In this document: piece by piece, positions 9,396 to 18,113 of the stretch | How the letters are laid out: every line of letters starts with the position of its first letter | How positions within the stretch are numbered: the first letter of the stretch is position 1 | Assembly: GCA_965368085.1 (NCBI GenBank) | Contig: CBDULP010000005.1 | Span: 1 to 64,000, forward strand | Reading direction: 5' to 3' | DNA: 64,000 nucleotides | Source: Peptoclostridium sp965368085 | GTDB lineage: Bacteria; Bacillota; Clostridia; Peptostreptococcales; Peptostreptococcaceae | Notes under the pieces: generated by a model | Seen by the model: only the letters and a program-made list of their open reading frames with translations | The model's database searches: none | Told to the model about the DNA's origin: nothing | Program-made: the position numbers and the translations under genes

Positions 9396-10298
9396 ATGAA
9401 GGGGATTGAAAATGCAATTGACAGCAGCTTGATAAAGGGTGTTGGAAGCAGATCCAACATAATGAAAAGAAGGATGCAGAGTAAATTCTTCGAGCTGTTT
9501 TTCTTTGGTGCAATAATATTTGGCATAGTGATGCTTATGGTGCTTATGGCCAATATAATAAAAGAAGGAATAGGATGGCTTGACATGGATTTTATAACGA
9601 GCTTCCCATCGAGATTTGCTAAAAAGGCCGGAATAAAGTCGGCTCTTGTTGGAAGCATATGGGTTATGTCGCTTACATTCCTTTTCTCATTCCCTCTTGG
9701 AGTGGGAACTGCAATATATCTTGAAGAGTATTCAGACAAGAAAAAGAGATTTAACCAGATACTACAAATCAATATAGCAAACCTTGCTGGGGTGCCGTCT
9801 ATAGTTTATGGAATACTGGGGCTTGCAGTTTTTGTAAGGTTTCTGGGATTTGAAAGAAGCATAATATCTGGAGCTCTGACGCTAGGACTTCTCATACTTC
9901 CGGTTATAATAGTGTCTTCTCAGGAAGCTTTAAAATCGGTTCCAAACGAGCTCAGACACGGAGCATACGCGCTTGGAGTTTCAAAGTGGCAGACCATAAC
10001 AGGAGTTGTGCTTCCATACGCCATACCAGGAATACTGACTGGAACAATTCTTGCAATGTCACGTGCAATGGGTGAGGCGGCGCCGCTTATAATAATAGGT
10101 GCGGCTGGATATATATCATTCCTTCCTGAAAGTTTGATGGATTCATTCACTGTTCTGCCTATACAGATATTCAACTGGACTTCAAGACCTCAGGCCGAGT
10201 TCCAAAACATCGCGGCGGCGGGGATACTTGTGCTCATGGTACTGCTGCTTTCGGCAAATGCAGTGGCGGTAATAATCAGAAACAAATATGAAAAATAA
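9396..10298 (+). CDS. pstA: Phosphate ABC transporter permease PstA
   Basis: Second membrane subunit of the Pst importer, forming a heterodimer with PstC. The 300 residues carry several membrane helices and the EAA-loop segment RHGAYALGVSKWQTITGVVLP, with the typical PstA end SRPQAEFQNIAAAGILVL. The ribosome site GGGAGGAA lies in the end of pstC, giving tight translational coupling. A strong bidirectional terminator follows directly where pstB and phoU would normally be. Confidence 0.94.
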   Translation: MKGIENAIDSSLIKGVGSRSNIMKRRMQSKFFELFFFGAIIFGIVMLMVLMANIIKEGIGWLDMDFITSFPSRFAKKAGIKSALVGSIWVMSLTFLFSFPLGVGTAIYLEEYSDKKKRFNQILQINIANLAGVPSIVYGILGLAVFVRFLGFERSIISGALTLGLLILPVIIVSSQEALKSVPNELRHGAYALGVSKWQTITGVVLPYAIPGILTGTILAMSRAMGEAAPLIIIGAAGYISFLPESLMDSFTVLPIQIFNWTSRPQAEFQNIAAAGILVLMVLLLSANAVAVIIRNKYEK

Positions 10299-10309
10299 TA
10301 TGTAAAATA

Positions 10310-10355
10310 GCGCATAAAAAAATATCCCGGGATTTCCGGGATATTTTTTATGCGC
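10310..10355. terminator. Bidirectional terminator between pstA and a minus-strand gene
   Basis: A stem of about 20 bp (GCGCATAAAAAAATATCCCGG and its complement) has a 5-nt loop and A/T runs on both sides. The stop codon of the convergent minus-strand gene (10348) sits inside the right arm, so one hairpin serves both convergent units. Confidence 0.9.
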
Positions 10356-10608
10356 TTATTTGATTTTCTATAACATATTGTCTGAGTGCCTTTGAAAGCT
10401 GGTCCGGGCAAGATGTGCTCTTTGAGCCGCAAGTTATGCCTGAAAGCCTTTCTATGATATCTTCTATTTTCATGCCTTTGCAAAGAGAAGATATGCCCTT
10501 TAGATTCCCATCGCAGCCGCCGTGAAAATGCAGACAAGTCAGTCTGCCGTTTTCGATTTCAAACTGGATTTCCTTTGCACAAGAGCCCGATGTCTTGAAT
10601 GTAAACAT
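10348..10608 (-). CDS. TSCPD domain protein (TIGR03905-like)
   Basis: An 86-residue protein of the small TSCPD family, with the diagnostic STSCPDQLSKAL segment near residues 64-75. It has five other cysteines and a conserved-looking HFHGGCDGNLKGI motif (about residues 28-40). The family is widespread in Clostridia and its function is not established; the cysteines suggest metal binding, by inference only. AAGGAGG lies nine bases before the start. It follows the DUF4364 gene by 33 bases and is probably co-transcribed with it. Confidence 0.82.
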   Translation of the reverse strand: MFTFKTSGSCAKEIQFEIENGRLTCLHFHGGCDGNLKGISSLCKGMKIEDIIERLSGITCGSKSTSCPDQLSKALRQYVIENQISA

Positions 10609-10641
10609 TGAATAGTTCCTCCTTGAATTTAAGTGCGAATA

Positions 10642-11166
10642 TTATTGTATTAAAAGCTTTATTATATCACCATATAGGCTGTTCGCGTTTTTCTTCCAAT
10701 TGTCGCATATGAGCTGAGCCTGCTTGTTCGACGGAAGGTTCAGCTTTATATCTATCAAAGAAGACTCGTTTTCAAGCACGCTGAGTTCTATTATGAATTC
10801 ATTTTCGCTCTTTTTTTTGAGATTTGATTTTATCTGAGTTTCCTTCAATATATTTTCTTTATTATCGATTATATAGCTGTCGATTTTTTTACGGACTTCA
10901 AGCGGTATCCTTGATATGAAATAGTTAAGTGTCTCTACGCCTTTTTTATTGATCTTATAGTAGCCGGTTTTGAAATCGTCGCTGTCAATCAAATCGCTTT
11001 CTATAAGTTCGTTCATAAACTGCTGGAATACAAAATAATTCAAAAGGTCGATTTCCATTACCATCTGAGTCAGCTGTGAATTGGAAACAGGAACATCCAT
11101 GTGCTTAAATATATACAGGATCAAAAGCTTGTTCAAAGCTGAATCCTTAGACGAGTTTTCAAACAT
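10642..11166 (-). CDS. DUF4364 family protein
   Basis: A 174-residue protein matching the clostridial DUF4364 family. The N-terminal half (NKLLILYIFKHMDVPVSNSQL) looks like a winged helix of the kind used in DNA binding, followed by a mixed-charge C-terminal domain. The role is unknown; a transcription factor is a plausible inference. I chose ATG 11166 over one three codons upstream because GGGGG spaces properly only for the inner ATG. Confidence 0.8.
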   Translation of the reverse strand: MFENSSKDSALNKLLILYIFKHMDVPVSNSQLTQMVMEIDLLNYFVFQQFMNELIESDLIDSDDFKTGYYKINKKGVETLNYFISRIPLEVRKKIDSYIIDNKENILKETQIKSNLKKKSENEFIIELSVLENESSLIDIKLNLPSNKQAQLICDNWKKNANSLYGDIIKLLIQ

Positions 11167-11293
11167 TTTAATCATCCCCCAAAAAATCTCTACTTATATA
11201 ATATTAAACCATTTGAAGGAAAAATGAAAGTACCCAGAGGAATCATTATCAATTTAATGAATGTATATGGTTTTAAATATTAAGAAAAGTGAT

Positions 11294-11310
11294 TGGACTG
11301 GCATATGCCA
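11294..11310 (+). promoter_or_regulatory. Weak sigma-54-like site / palindrome upstream of the ABC operon
   Basis: TTGGACTGGCATATGCC has the exact GG-N10-GC spacing of a -24/-12 promoter (GG 11295-11296, GC 11307-11308) but poor flanking bases. It overlaps the 12-bp palindrome TGGCATATGCCA (11299-11310). It could be a poor sigma-54 promoter or an operator; I cannot decide between them. Confidence 0.3.
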
Positions 11311-11367
11311 AAAATATATAATTAATTGTAGGAAATGCCAATTTAAAATGAAAGGGAGGTATTATAA

Positions 11368-12513
11368 TTGAGGAGATTTACAAATATACTAGTTTCGCTG
11401 TTAATGCTTACAATGTGTATGGTTTCGGGTTGTTCACAGTCTCAGGGCGGCGATGCGGCGAAAGCACAGGCAGGGGATGTGGAAATTCCAAAAATCAAAG
11501 TTTCGTACATATTTACAAATCACCAGACACCGCTTATGGTTGCCGCTAAAAAAGGTGAATTTTTCAAGGACAAGGGAATATATTTAAAGGAGATAGCTGA
11601 CCGTCAAAAATATACCCTTATGAAAGACGAAAAGGCTGTGGCAGATATTGAGCTTGTGGTTTGCAAGAGTGGGTCTGAGACCATGACAATGATGTCTCAA
11701 GGTCACATAGACATAGGCCTTGCTTCGAGTGCCGCGAATATCACTGCAATGGACAAGGGAACAAATATAAAGATGCTGTGCCCCGTCCATACAGAGGGAA
11801 TCGCAATGGTTGCAGGAAAAGACTCCTCTGTTTCAAACTGGGATGAATTTGTCCAAAAGGCGAAGGAAAGCGAAAAACCTTTGAAGGTTGGATACCACTC
11901 ACCTACAAGTGCGCCTGTAATATTGTTTGAAGCGGCAATAAAGGAAGCGGGAATACCTTATACATTCAACCCGGAGGATACAGATGCGGACATATTGCTT
12001 GTAGACCTCAAGGGGACTTCAAACCTCATACCGGCACTGGTTTCAAATCAGGTGGATGCATGGGTGGGGCCTTCTCCGTATCCGGACCTTGCAGTGACTG
12101 AAAACTCGGGGAAAATAATACTGGACATGAAAAATATGCCTCCGAAGGGCAAATGGTATGATTTCCCTTGCTGTGTGGCTTCTGCCACTGAAAAGATAAT
12201 ACAGGAAAAGCCGGAAGTTGTTCAGGCCTTTACCGACCTTATGGCGGTGGCTGCACAGTACTCCGATGAAAACAAGGATGACGCCGCAAAGATAACTTCG
12301 GAATTCACGGGAGTTTCTGAAGAGGCTGCGAAAATGTCCAGCATAAAATATACTGCAGATCCAAGCGATACATGGGTGTCGAACCTAGGACTTGTATATG
12401 ATACGCTTAAAAATGCGGATAAGCTTAAGGGTTCATATGTGGAAAAGGAATATGAAGAGGTCAAGGATGAGCTGTTTGACTTTAGATTCATAAAAAAATC
12501 GCTTGAAAAATAA
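11368..12513 (+). CDS. ABC transporter substrate-binding lipoprotein (NMT1/SsuA-like)
   Basis: Periplasmic-binding-protein-like lipoprotein of 381 residues. The signal peptide has lipobox VSGC (mature cysteine about residue 22). The body has the NMT1/THI5 and SsuA pattern: TNHQTPLMVAAKKGEFFKDKGIYL near the start and GHIDIGLASSAANITAM further in. Members bind nitrate, sulfonates, taurine or pyrimidine precursors; the substrate here cannot be told from sequence. Translation appears to begin at TTG 11368, seven bases after GGGAGGT. It is the first gene of a three-gene importer unit. Confidence 0.85.
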   Translation: MRRFTNILVSLLMLTMCMVSGCSQSQGGDAAKAQAGDVEIPKIKVSYIFTNHQTPLMVAAKKGEFFKDKGIYLKEIADRQKYTLMKDEKAVADIELVVCKSGSETMTMMSQGHIDIGLASSAANITAMDKGTNIKMLCPVHTEGIAMVAGKDSSVSNWDEFVQKAKESEKPLKVGYHSPTSAPVILFEAAIKEAGIPYTFNPEDTDADILLVDLKGTSNLIPALVSNQVDAWVGPSPYPDLAVTENSGKIILDMKNMPPKGKWYDFPCCVASATEKIIQEKPEVVQAFTDLMAVAAQYSDENKDDAAKITSEFTGVSEEAAKMSSIKYTADPSDTWVSNLGLVYDTLKNADKLKGSYVEKEYEEVKDELFDFRFIKKSLEK

Positions 12514-12535
12514 TACTAAAACCTAAAAATAAATA

Positions 12536-12555
12536 GGCAGGGCATATGCCCTGCC
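12536..12555 (+). terminator. Hairpin between binding protein and permease genes
   Basis: The 20-bp perfect palindrome GGCAGGGCATATGCCCTGCC has only a weak T run behind it. It probably stabilises or partly terminates the transcript so that the binding protein is made in excess of the membrane subunits. Confidence 0.6.
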
Positions 12556-12584
12556 TTGCTTGTTATTAACAAAGGGGTGATATA

Positions 12585-13418
12585 TTGAGCAGGACAATGA
12601 AATACATCTCGCCTGTGATGTTGCCCATAGCATTTATAATGTTTTGGGAGATTTTTTCTGTAAGGCTGGATAACCCGATAGTGCTTCCGAATGTAGATCA
12701 AGTCATGAAAATACTCATAGAGCCTACTGCAAATCTTTTGAGCATAGGTTCCATAATAAAAAATGTGTTTGTAAGCATACTAAGAGTCGGAATAGGTTAT
12801 GGAATAGCGGCTGTCATAGCCATTCCGTTTGGCCTTATAATAGGGTACTCAAGGCGAATGGAGAATTTTTTAATGATGTTTTTAAACATATTCAGACCTA
12901 TAGCACCTCTTGCATGGGTTCCGCTTGTGCTTGCGTGGTTCGGGGTTAACAGCATGGCTACAGTACTTAATATTGAAAGCGGAAAAGCATATGTGCTTTT
13001 CAGCAATATAAAAATATCCATGATATTCATAATATTCATAGGCTCATTTTTCCCAATACTTACAAATAGCATATATGGGGTCAAGAGCGTAAGGAAAACT
13101 CTTGTGGATTCTGCGTTAACTCTCGGTGCAAGCAAAAACGACATAATATTAAAGGTGCTTCTGCCGGCGTCAATGCCTTCTGTTATAACTGGACTCAGAA
13201 TAGGTCTTGGAGTGGCCTGGATGTGCCTTGTCTCGGCTGAAATGCTGCCGGGAAGTCTTGCGGGGGTAGGATATCTTATAACTCATGCATACACCGTTGC
13301 AAGAACAGACATAGTTATAGCAGGCATGATAGCGATAAGCTTTGTGGGAGGGGCGTTCGACTGGATGTTCCAAAAGATCGAAATAAGGTTTTTCAAATGG
13401 CAGAGCATGTCAAGGTAG
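12585..13418 (+). CDS. ABC transporter permease (SsuC/TauC-like)
   Basis: Membrane subunit of 277 residues with about six helices and the permease EAA loop around VDSALTLGASKNDIILKVLLPASMPSV. It starts at TTG with AAGGGGTG upstream. It lies between its binding-protein and ATPase genes; the ATPase starts nine bases after its stop. The substrate is unknown; the SsuC/TauC resemblance is a family statement only. Confidence 0.87.
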   Translation: MSRTMKYISPVMLPIAFIMFWEIFSVRLDNPIVLPNVDQVMKILIEPTANLLSIGSIIKNVFVSILRVGIGYGIAAVIAIPFGLIIGYSRRMENFLMMFLNIFRPIAPLAWVPLVLAWFGVNSMATVLNIESGKAYVLFSNIKISMIFIIFIGSFFPILTNSIYGVKSVRKTLVDSALTLGASKNDIILKVLLPASMPSVITGLRIGLGVAWMCLVSAEMLPGSLAGVGYLITHAYTVARTDIVIAGMIAISFVGGAFDWMFQKIEIRFFKWQSMSR

Positions 13419-13427
13419 GTGATATAG

Positions 13428-14192
13428 ATGGAAAGTGGGATAATAAGCGTAAGGAATCTCAGCAAGACATTTCTGACGGAGAAAAAGCAGAGCGTACATG
13501 CGCTAAAGGACATAGATATTGAAATAAAGGAGCAAGAATTCGTATGTATTCTTGGACCTTCGGGTTCGGGGAAGTCGACATTGCTTCGGATCATGGAAGG
13601 TCTTGAGAGCCCCAGCGAGGGTGAGATATCCGTAATGGGGAAAGAACTGAAAGAACCCGTACTTGAAGCTGGAATGGTGTTTCAGGAGTATTCACTTATG
13701 CCATGGAGAAATATAATAGACAATGTATCATTTGGACTTGAGCTAAGGAGGGTTCCTAAAAAGGAAAGGCATGAAAGGGCGGGGGAAATACTTGAAAAGT
13801 TCGGACTTAGGGATTTCAAGCATAGCTTTCCGCATGAGCTTTCAGGAGGCATGAAGCAAAGGGCTGCAATAGCAAGGTCTATTGCAACGTCACCAAAGAT
13901 ACTCTACATGGACGAGCCTTTTGGGGCACTCGATGCATACACGAGATTCCAGATGCAAAAGGATTTAATTGAATTTTGGCTTGAAGATAAAAGAACAATA
14001 GTGTTTGTCACTCACAGTGTTGAAGAAGCTGTATTTCTCGGGACAAGAGTCATAATGATGAGTGCAAGGCCGGGCATGATAGCGGGGGATTTTCAAATAG
14101 ATATTGAATATCCAAGGGACAGATGGAATCCAAAGTTCGGCGAGTATTTCGAAACATTGATGGAGCTTATGAACAAGGTAAATGAAGCTTAA
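13428..14192 (+). CDS. ABC transporter ATP-binding protein (SsuB/TauB-like)
   Basis: Cytoplasmic ATPase of 254 residues that powers the import complex of the two preceding genes. Walker A is GPSGSGKST (about residues 43-51), the signature is LSGGMKQR, and Walker B is ILYMDEPFGALD, followed by the switch histidine in VTHSVEEAV. The C-terminal segment IDIEYPRDRW matches the nitrate/sulfonate/taurine ATPase branch. A strong terminator ends the operon. Confidence 0.92.
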   Translation: MESGIISVRNLSKTFLTEKKQSVHALKDIDIEIKEQEFVCILGPSGSGKSTLLRIMEGLESPSEGEISVMGKELKEPVLEAGMVFQEYSLMPWRNIIDNVSFGLELRRVPKKERHERAGEILEKFGLRDFKHSFPHELSGGMKQRAAIARSIATSPKILYMDEPFGALDAYTRFQMQKDLIEFWLEDKRTIVFVTHSVEEAVFLGTRVIMMSARPGMIAGDFQIDIEYPRDRWNPKFGEYFETLMELMNKVNEA

Positions 14193-14204
14193 TTTCAAAT
14201 TTGC

Positions 14205-14254
14205 AAAAAACCAATGGATAAATGTGTAAACGACATATGTCCGTTGGTTTTTTT
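14205..14254 (+). terminator. Terminator of the ABC operon
   Basis: AAAAAACCAATGGA pairs with TCCGTTGGTTTTTT with one G-U pair, and a T run follows. The intervening loop is about 21 nt. Confidence 0.8.
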
Positions 14255-14838
14255 GGATACATTCGCAAATTCTTGTTTTGCCGCTGAAATCATACTGCGG
14301 TTTTGTGTTTTTGAACTTGTATACGGGTATAATAATACGGTGCAGCAGATGCTTTATTTGGGCATAAATAATCCGGAATGTCTCGTGATTGTCAGGGTGA
14401 ATTGGCGCATATTAAATTTTACTGGTATAATATATATGTATAGGAATTTATTGAAATCATAGAAACATCTTATAAAGAAATTGCTCTTCATCTGTGAAAG
14501 TGTAGTCTTGTCGGCGTATAAGCTGAATTTTAAGGGCTGTACAATATCTATGGCTATTCCGGCCAATATATGCAAAGCATACTCAAAAAAACCTGTTTGC
14601 ATTTTTGATTTAAATTGTGTATGCAAAACTGCAGTTCCCGTGTAAAATTTTGTCAAAAAATGATAATTATATATGTAACAAGAGCTGAGCAAAATCAAAA
14701 CAGATATTGCCGGACATATAAATTTTTAACTGTTTGAATTGAATGCAGCCTTATATTTCGAACAAAATTGACGATTATCACTCATCTAAGAGGATACCAG
14801 CTACAGCGTATTCAAATAGTTTGCAAGGAAGTGAGAAA
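14255..14838 (+). other. 584-bp intergenic region ahead of prd copy 1
   Basis: No credible gene is seen on either strand. It holds a promoter-like pair, TTGGCG at 14403-14408 and an extended -10 TGGTATAAT (14424-14432), 18 bp apart. It also holds three octamer-like elements, TATGCAAA at 14569-14576 and 14620-14627 and an inverted TTTGCAT at 14596-14602. I found no -24/-12 promoter here, unlike the region ahead of prd copy 2. A long untranslated leader or a small RNA is possible. Confidence 0.4.
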
Positions 14839-16128
14839 ATGAATATAGTTTTACATTTAAAACAGCACGTTGGATGTCCATGCAGACCCATAGTGAAAGT
14901 GGGTAGCAAGCTTAAAAAAGGCCAGCTCATTGCGGTCCCTGAAGGACTTGGCGCCAACATACACTCAAGCGTATATGGAAGGGTCACATGCATTGGAGAA
15001 AATGCAATTGAAATAGATGCATTTGAAGACCAGCCTGAGGAATTTGTGAAATTGAGCGGCAACGGAGACTATCTCGAGCTTGTAAGAGAAGCCGGAATAG
15101 TCGGGGCCGGCGGAGCGGGATTTCCCACATATGTAAAGCTGCAGGCTGACATTGGAAAAGAGGGAGTGGTGATAGCGAATGCAGCGGAATGCGAGCCCAT
15201 ACTAAACCACAATACTCTTCTCATGGAAGAAAATCCGGAAATAGTGTTGAGGGGCCTTCAGTATGCTATGGATATAACGAAAGCCTCGCAGGGGATAATC
15301 GCCATAAAGAAAAGCCATATGAAGGCTGCCGTTTCCATGGCGAAGGCATGTAAGGACATAAAAAACATAAGCGTAAAGTTCCTGCCAGAAATGTATCCTG
15401 CAGGAGATGAAAGAGTTATAGTAAGAGAGATGACGGGAGTCGAGCTAAAGCCTGGACAGTTTCCGACAGAGGCGAATGCAGTAGTTTTGAATGTGGAGAC
15501 CCTTAAAAACATGACAAGGGCCATAGAGTACAGGATGCCCGTAATGACAAAGGACATAACTGTTGGTGGAAGAGTGGGGGAGGCCAAAAAGGGCGAGGCC
15601 TTTTTAGACGTCCCACTTGGAATGCCTGTAAGCTCGTATATCGAAAACTGCGGAGGTTTTGTAAAGCCGTACGGCGAGATCGTGCTAGGCGGGCCTTTCA
15701 CGGGCTGCAGGGGAAGCGAGGATTCACCTGTGACAAAGACTCTTGGAGGAATACTTATTGCAATGCCGTTTCCAAGTCACCGCAAAAAAGTGGGAATAAT
15801 AGCATGTGAATGCGGAGCTCAGGAAGAAAGGCTTAAAGAAATTGCAACAGGAATGGGAGCCGAGGTAGTGGCAGAGAAAAAATGCAAGAGAATGACTGAC
15901 GACGGGAGAGGAAGATACAGATGCGATCTTCCGGGAATATGCCCGGGACAGGCTGAAACGGTCCTATATCTCAAAAAACACGGAGCCGAGACAATAATAA
16001 TGGGAACCTGCGAGGATTGAACTAACACAGTGACGAAAGTAGCTCCTAGGTTAGGAGTTTCGATTTTCCACAGCACAGACCACGTATTAAGGGCGGCTGG
16101 CCACAATCTTTACAGGAGAAAAAAGTAA
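14839..16128 (+). CDS. prdC: Proline reductase-associated electron carrier PrdC (selenoprotein), copy 1
   Basis: RnfC-like protein thought to pass electrons from NADH to D-proline reductase. It is 429 residues when the in-frame UGA at 16018-16020 is read as selenocysteine (residue 394) in the motif CED-Sec-TNTV. The reading frame continues for 35 conserved codons to TAA 16126-16128. The flavin/NADH-type glycine-rich segment GIVGAGGAGFP is near residue 94, and CRPIVKVG is at the N terminus. I chose ATG 14839 (AAGGAAGTGAG upstream) because it aligns with the start of copy 2. A gene finder that stops at UGA would lose the C-terminal end. Confidence 0.92.
16018..16059 (+). promoter_or_regulatory. 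Selenocysteine UGA and SECIS hairpin in prdC copy 1
   Basis: UGA 16018-16020 is followed 22 nt later by the stem CTCCTA/TAGGAG (16043-16048/16052-16057) with loop GGU, extendable by two more pairs. The position and the G at the loop start fit a bacterial SECIS. In copy 2 the stem is identical and the first 13 codons differ only twice, both at amino-acid-changing positions. Confidence 0.8.
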
Positions 16129-16145
16129 ATATTAATTGAGATAAT

Positions 16146-16164
16146 ATGAATAAATAGTATTCAT
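16146..16164 (+). promoter_or_regulatory. Inverted repeat between prdC and prdA copy 1
   Basis: ATGAATA-AATAG-TATTCAT is a perfect 7-bp inverted repeat with a 5-nt centre, 48 bases before prdA. It could be an RNA processing or stability hairpin, or an operator. Confidence 0.4.
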
Positions 16165-16211
16165 GCGATCTTTTGCAAAAATCATAAAAGACAGAACAAG
16201 GAGGAAATGAT

Positions 16212-18095
16212 ATGTCAATAAATGTAGAAACGGCTAAGGCTCATGCAAAAGACCCCGCTGTAACTTGTTGCAGATTTGAAGCGGGTACTGTGGTTGAACC
16301 TTCAAATCTTGAAGATCCAAATATACTGCCGGACCTTGAGGATTCGGGGCTTTTGGAAATACCTTCAAACAGTCTTAAAATAGAAGAGGTGCTCGGGGCC
16401 AGGCTTAAGGTCACAGTCGATGCCCTTACACCGCTTACATCTGACATGCTCGAGGGCGTGAATGAAATAAATCCGAAAGAACCTGTGAAGGAAGAGGCCG
16501 CTGGGGCGCCGTTGGCAACTATAGCACCAGTGGAACCTGTATCTGCGGTTACTTCGCTGCCTGGCGGATCGAGCGTCAAGATACACATAGGTGAAGGAAG
16601 AAACATAGATATTGAAATACCGGTTGCAGTGGCTGCAAACATGGGACTGCTTCCCCAGCAGGCTGCTCCCTTAGCGGATTCGTCAGCTAAAGGACAGGAG
16701 TCTGCAAAGGTGGAAGCTCCAAATGCAAAGGAAATGAGAAGGCTTGTTAAAAAGCATTTCAAAATAGACAATGTAAAGCTTTCAGACGAAACAAAAATAG
16801 ATGGAACCACTCTTTATATAAGAAAGGACATATGCCAGGATGCGGTGGCTTCCGAGGAGCTTGTCACGGATCTCGAAATCGAAATAATAACTCCCGAAAA
16901 GTACAATGCGTACAGCGAGACCATAATGGACGTCCAGCCTATAGCTGTCAAGGAAGAAGGCGAACTAGGAACAGGTGTTACGAGGGTTATAGATGGAGTG
17001 ATAGTCATGGTTACAGGAACCGATGAAAATGGAGTTCAAATAGGTGAATTCGGCTCTTCTGAGGGAGACCTTGACAAGAACATAATGTGGGGAAGGCCGG
17101 GAGCGCCGGACTATGGAGACATATTCATAAAGACGCAGGTTACCATAAAGGCCGGAACAAACATGGAAAGGCCGGGGCCGCTTGCCGCACACAAGGCCAC
17201 AGACGTTATAACACAGGAGATAAGAGACGCCCTTAAGGAGGCACAGGAATCGCTTGTTGCAGAAACTCAGGAACTAGTACAGTACAGAAGGCCAGGAAAG
17301 AAAAAGGTGGTGCTTGTAAAGGAGATAATGGGCCAGGGGGCAATGCACGACAACCTCATACTTCCAGTGGAGCCTGTTGGAACTGTAGGAGCCCAGCCAA
17401 ACGTCGACCTTGGAAATGTACCTGTAATGCTTTCGCCTCTTGAAGTTCTTGATGGAGGAATACACGCACTTACATGCATAGGGCCTGCATCTAAGGAAAA
17501 TTCGAGACATTACTGGAGAGAGCCTCTTGTGATAGAGGCCATGAACGACGAGGAAATAGATCTTGCAGGAGTGATATTCATAGGATCTCCACAGGTGAAC
17601 TCAGAGAAGTTCTATGTTTCAAAGAGACTTGGAATGATGGTGGAGGGAATGGACGTGGACGGAGCCATAATAACCACTGAAGGCTTTGGAAACAACCACA
17701 TAGACTTTGCGTCTCATCATGAGCAAATAGGCATGAGGGGCGTTGCTGTGGTTGGATGTACATTCTCCGCGGTTCAGGGTGCGCTTGTTGTAGGAAACGA
17801 ATACATGAAATACATGATAGACAACAACAAGTCAAAACAGGGAATAGAAAACGAGATACTTTCAAACAACACTCTTTGCAAGGAAGATGCTGTAAGAGCG
17901 CTTGCCATGCTCAAAGCCGTAATGGCGGGAGAAGAAATAACGCCAGCAGAGAGAAAGTGGAACGCCAATGTGAAGCTTAACAATATTGAAATGATAGAAA
18001 AAGAAACTGGAAACAAGGTGGATCTCCTTGAAAACGAGCAGGTTCTTGAAAAAAGCAGAAAGAGAAGAGAGATATACGAAAAAGAAGAGGCTTAA
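16212..18095 (+). CDS. prdA: D-proline reductase proprotein PrdA, copy 1
   Basis: Proprotein of the pyruvoyl- and selenium-dependent D-proline reductase, which reductively opens D-proline to 5-aminovalerate as the oxidative sink of Stickland fermentation. Its 627 residues match the family. Established knowledge: PrdA self-cleaves at a cysteine that becomes the pyruvoyl group. The conserved site HALT-CIGPAS places this cysteine at residue 422. Residues about 85-160 form a Pro/Ala/Val-rich linker followed by the conserved VKIHIGEGRNIDIEIP. AAGGAGG precedes the ATG. It is in an operon with the small gene and prdB immediately downstream. Confidence 0.95.
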   Translation: MSINVETAKAHAKDPAVTCCRFEAGTVVEPSNLEDPNILPDLEDSGLLEIPSNSLKIEEVLGARLKVTVDALTPLTSDMLEGVNEINPKEPVKEEAAGAPLATIAPVEPVSAVTSLPGGSSVKIHIGEGRNIDIEIPVAVAANMGLLPQQAAPLADSSAKGQESAKVEAPNAKEMRRLVKKHFKIDNVKLSDETKIDGTTLYIRKDICQDAVASEELVTDLEIEIITPEKYNAYSETIMDVQPIAVKEEGELGTGVTRVIDGVIVMVTGTDENGVQIGEFGSSEGDLDKNIMWGRPGAPDYGDIFIKTQVTIKAGTNMERPGPLAAHKATDVITQEIRDALKEAQESLVAETQELVQYRRPGKKKVVLVKEIMGQGAMHDNLILPVEPVGTVGAQPNVDLGNVPVMLSPLEVLDGGIHALTCIGPASKENSRHYWREPLVIEAMNDEEIDLAGVIFIGSPQVNSEKFYVSKRLGMMVEGMDVDGAIITTEGFGNNHIDFASHHEQIGMRGVAVVGCTFSAVQGALVVGNEYMKYMIDNNKSKQGIENEILSNNTLCKEDAVRALAMLKAVMAGEEITPAERKWNANVKLNNIEMIEKETGNKVDLLENEQVLEKSRKRREIYEKEEA

Positions 18096-18113
18096 TATTG
18101 AATGGAGGATAAT

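Noticed and set aside
9146..9772. 208-codon minus-strand open frame across pstC and pstA
   Set aside because: Antisense shadow of two clear permease genes.
14214..14698. Open frames of 82 and 114 codons on opposite strands upstream of prdC copy 1
   Set aside because: No ribosome sites, odd composition (Tyr/Phe/Ile-rich), and one overlaps the terminator. I treat the region as regulatory.
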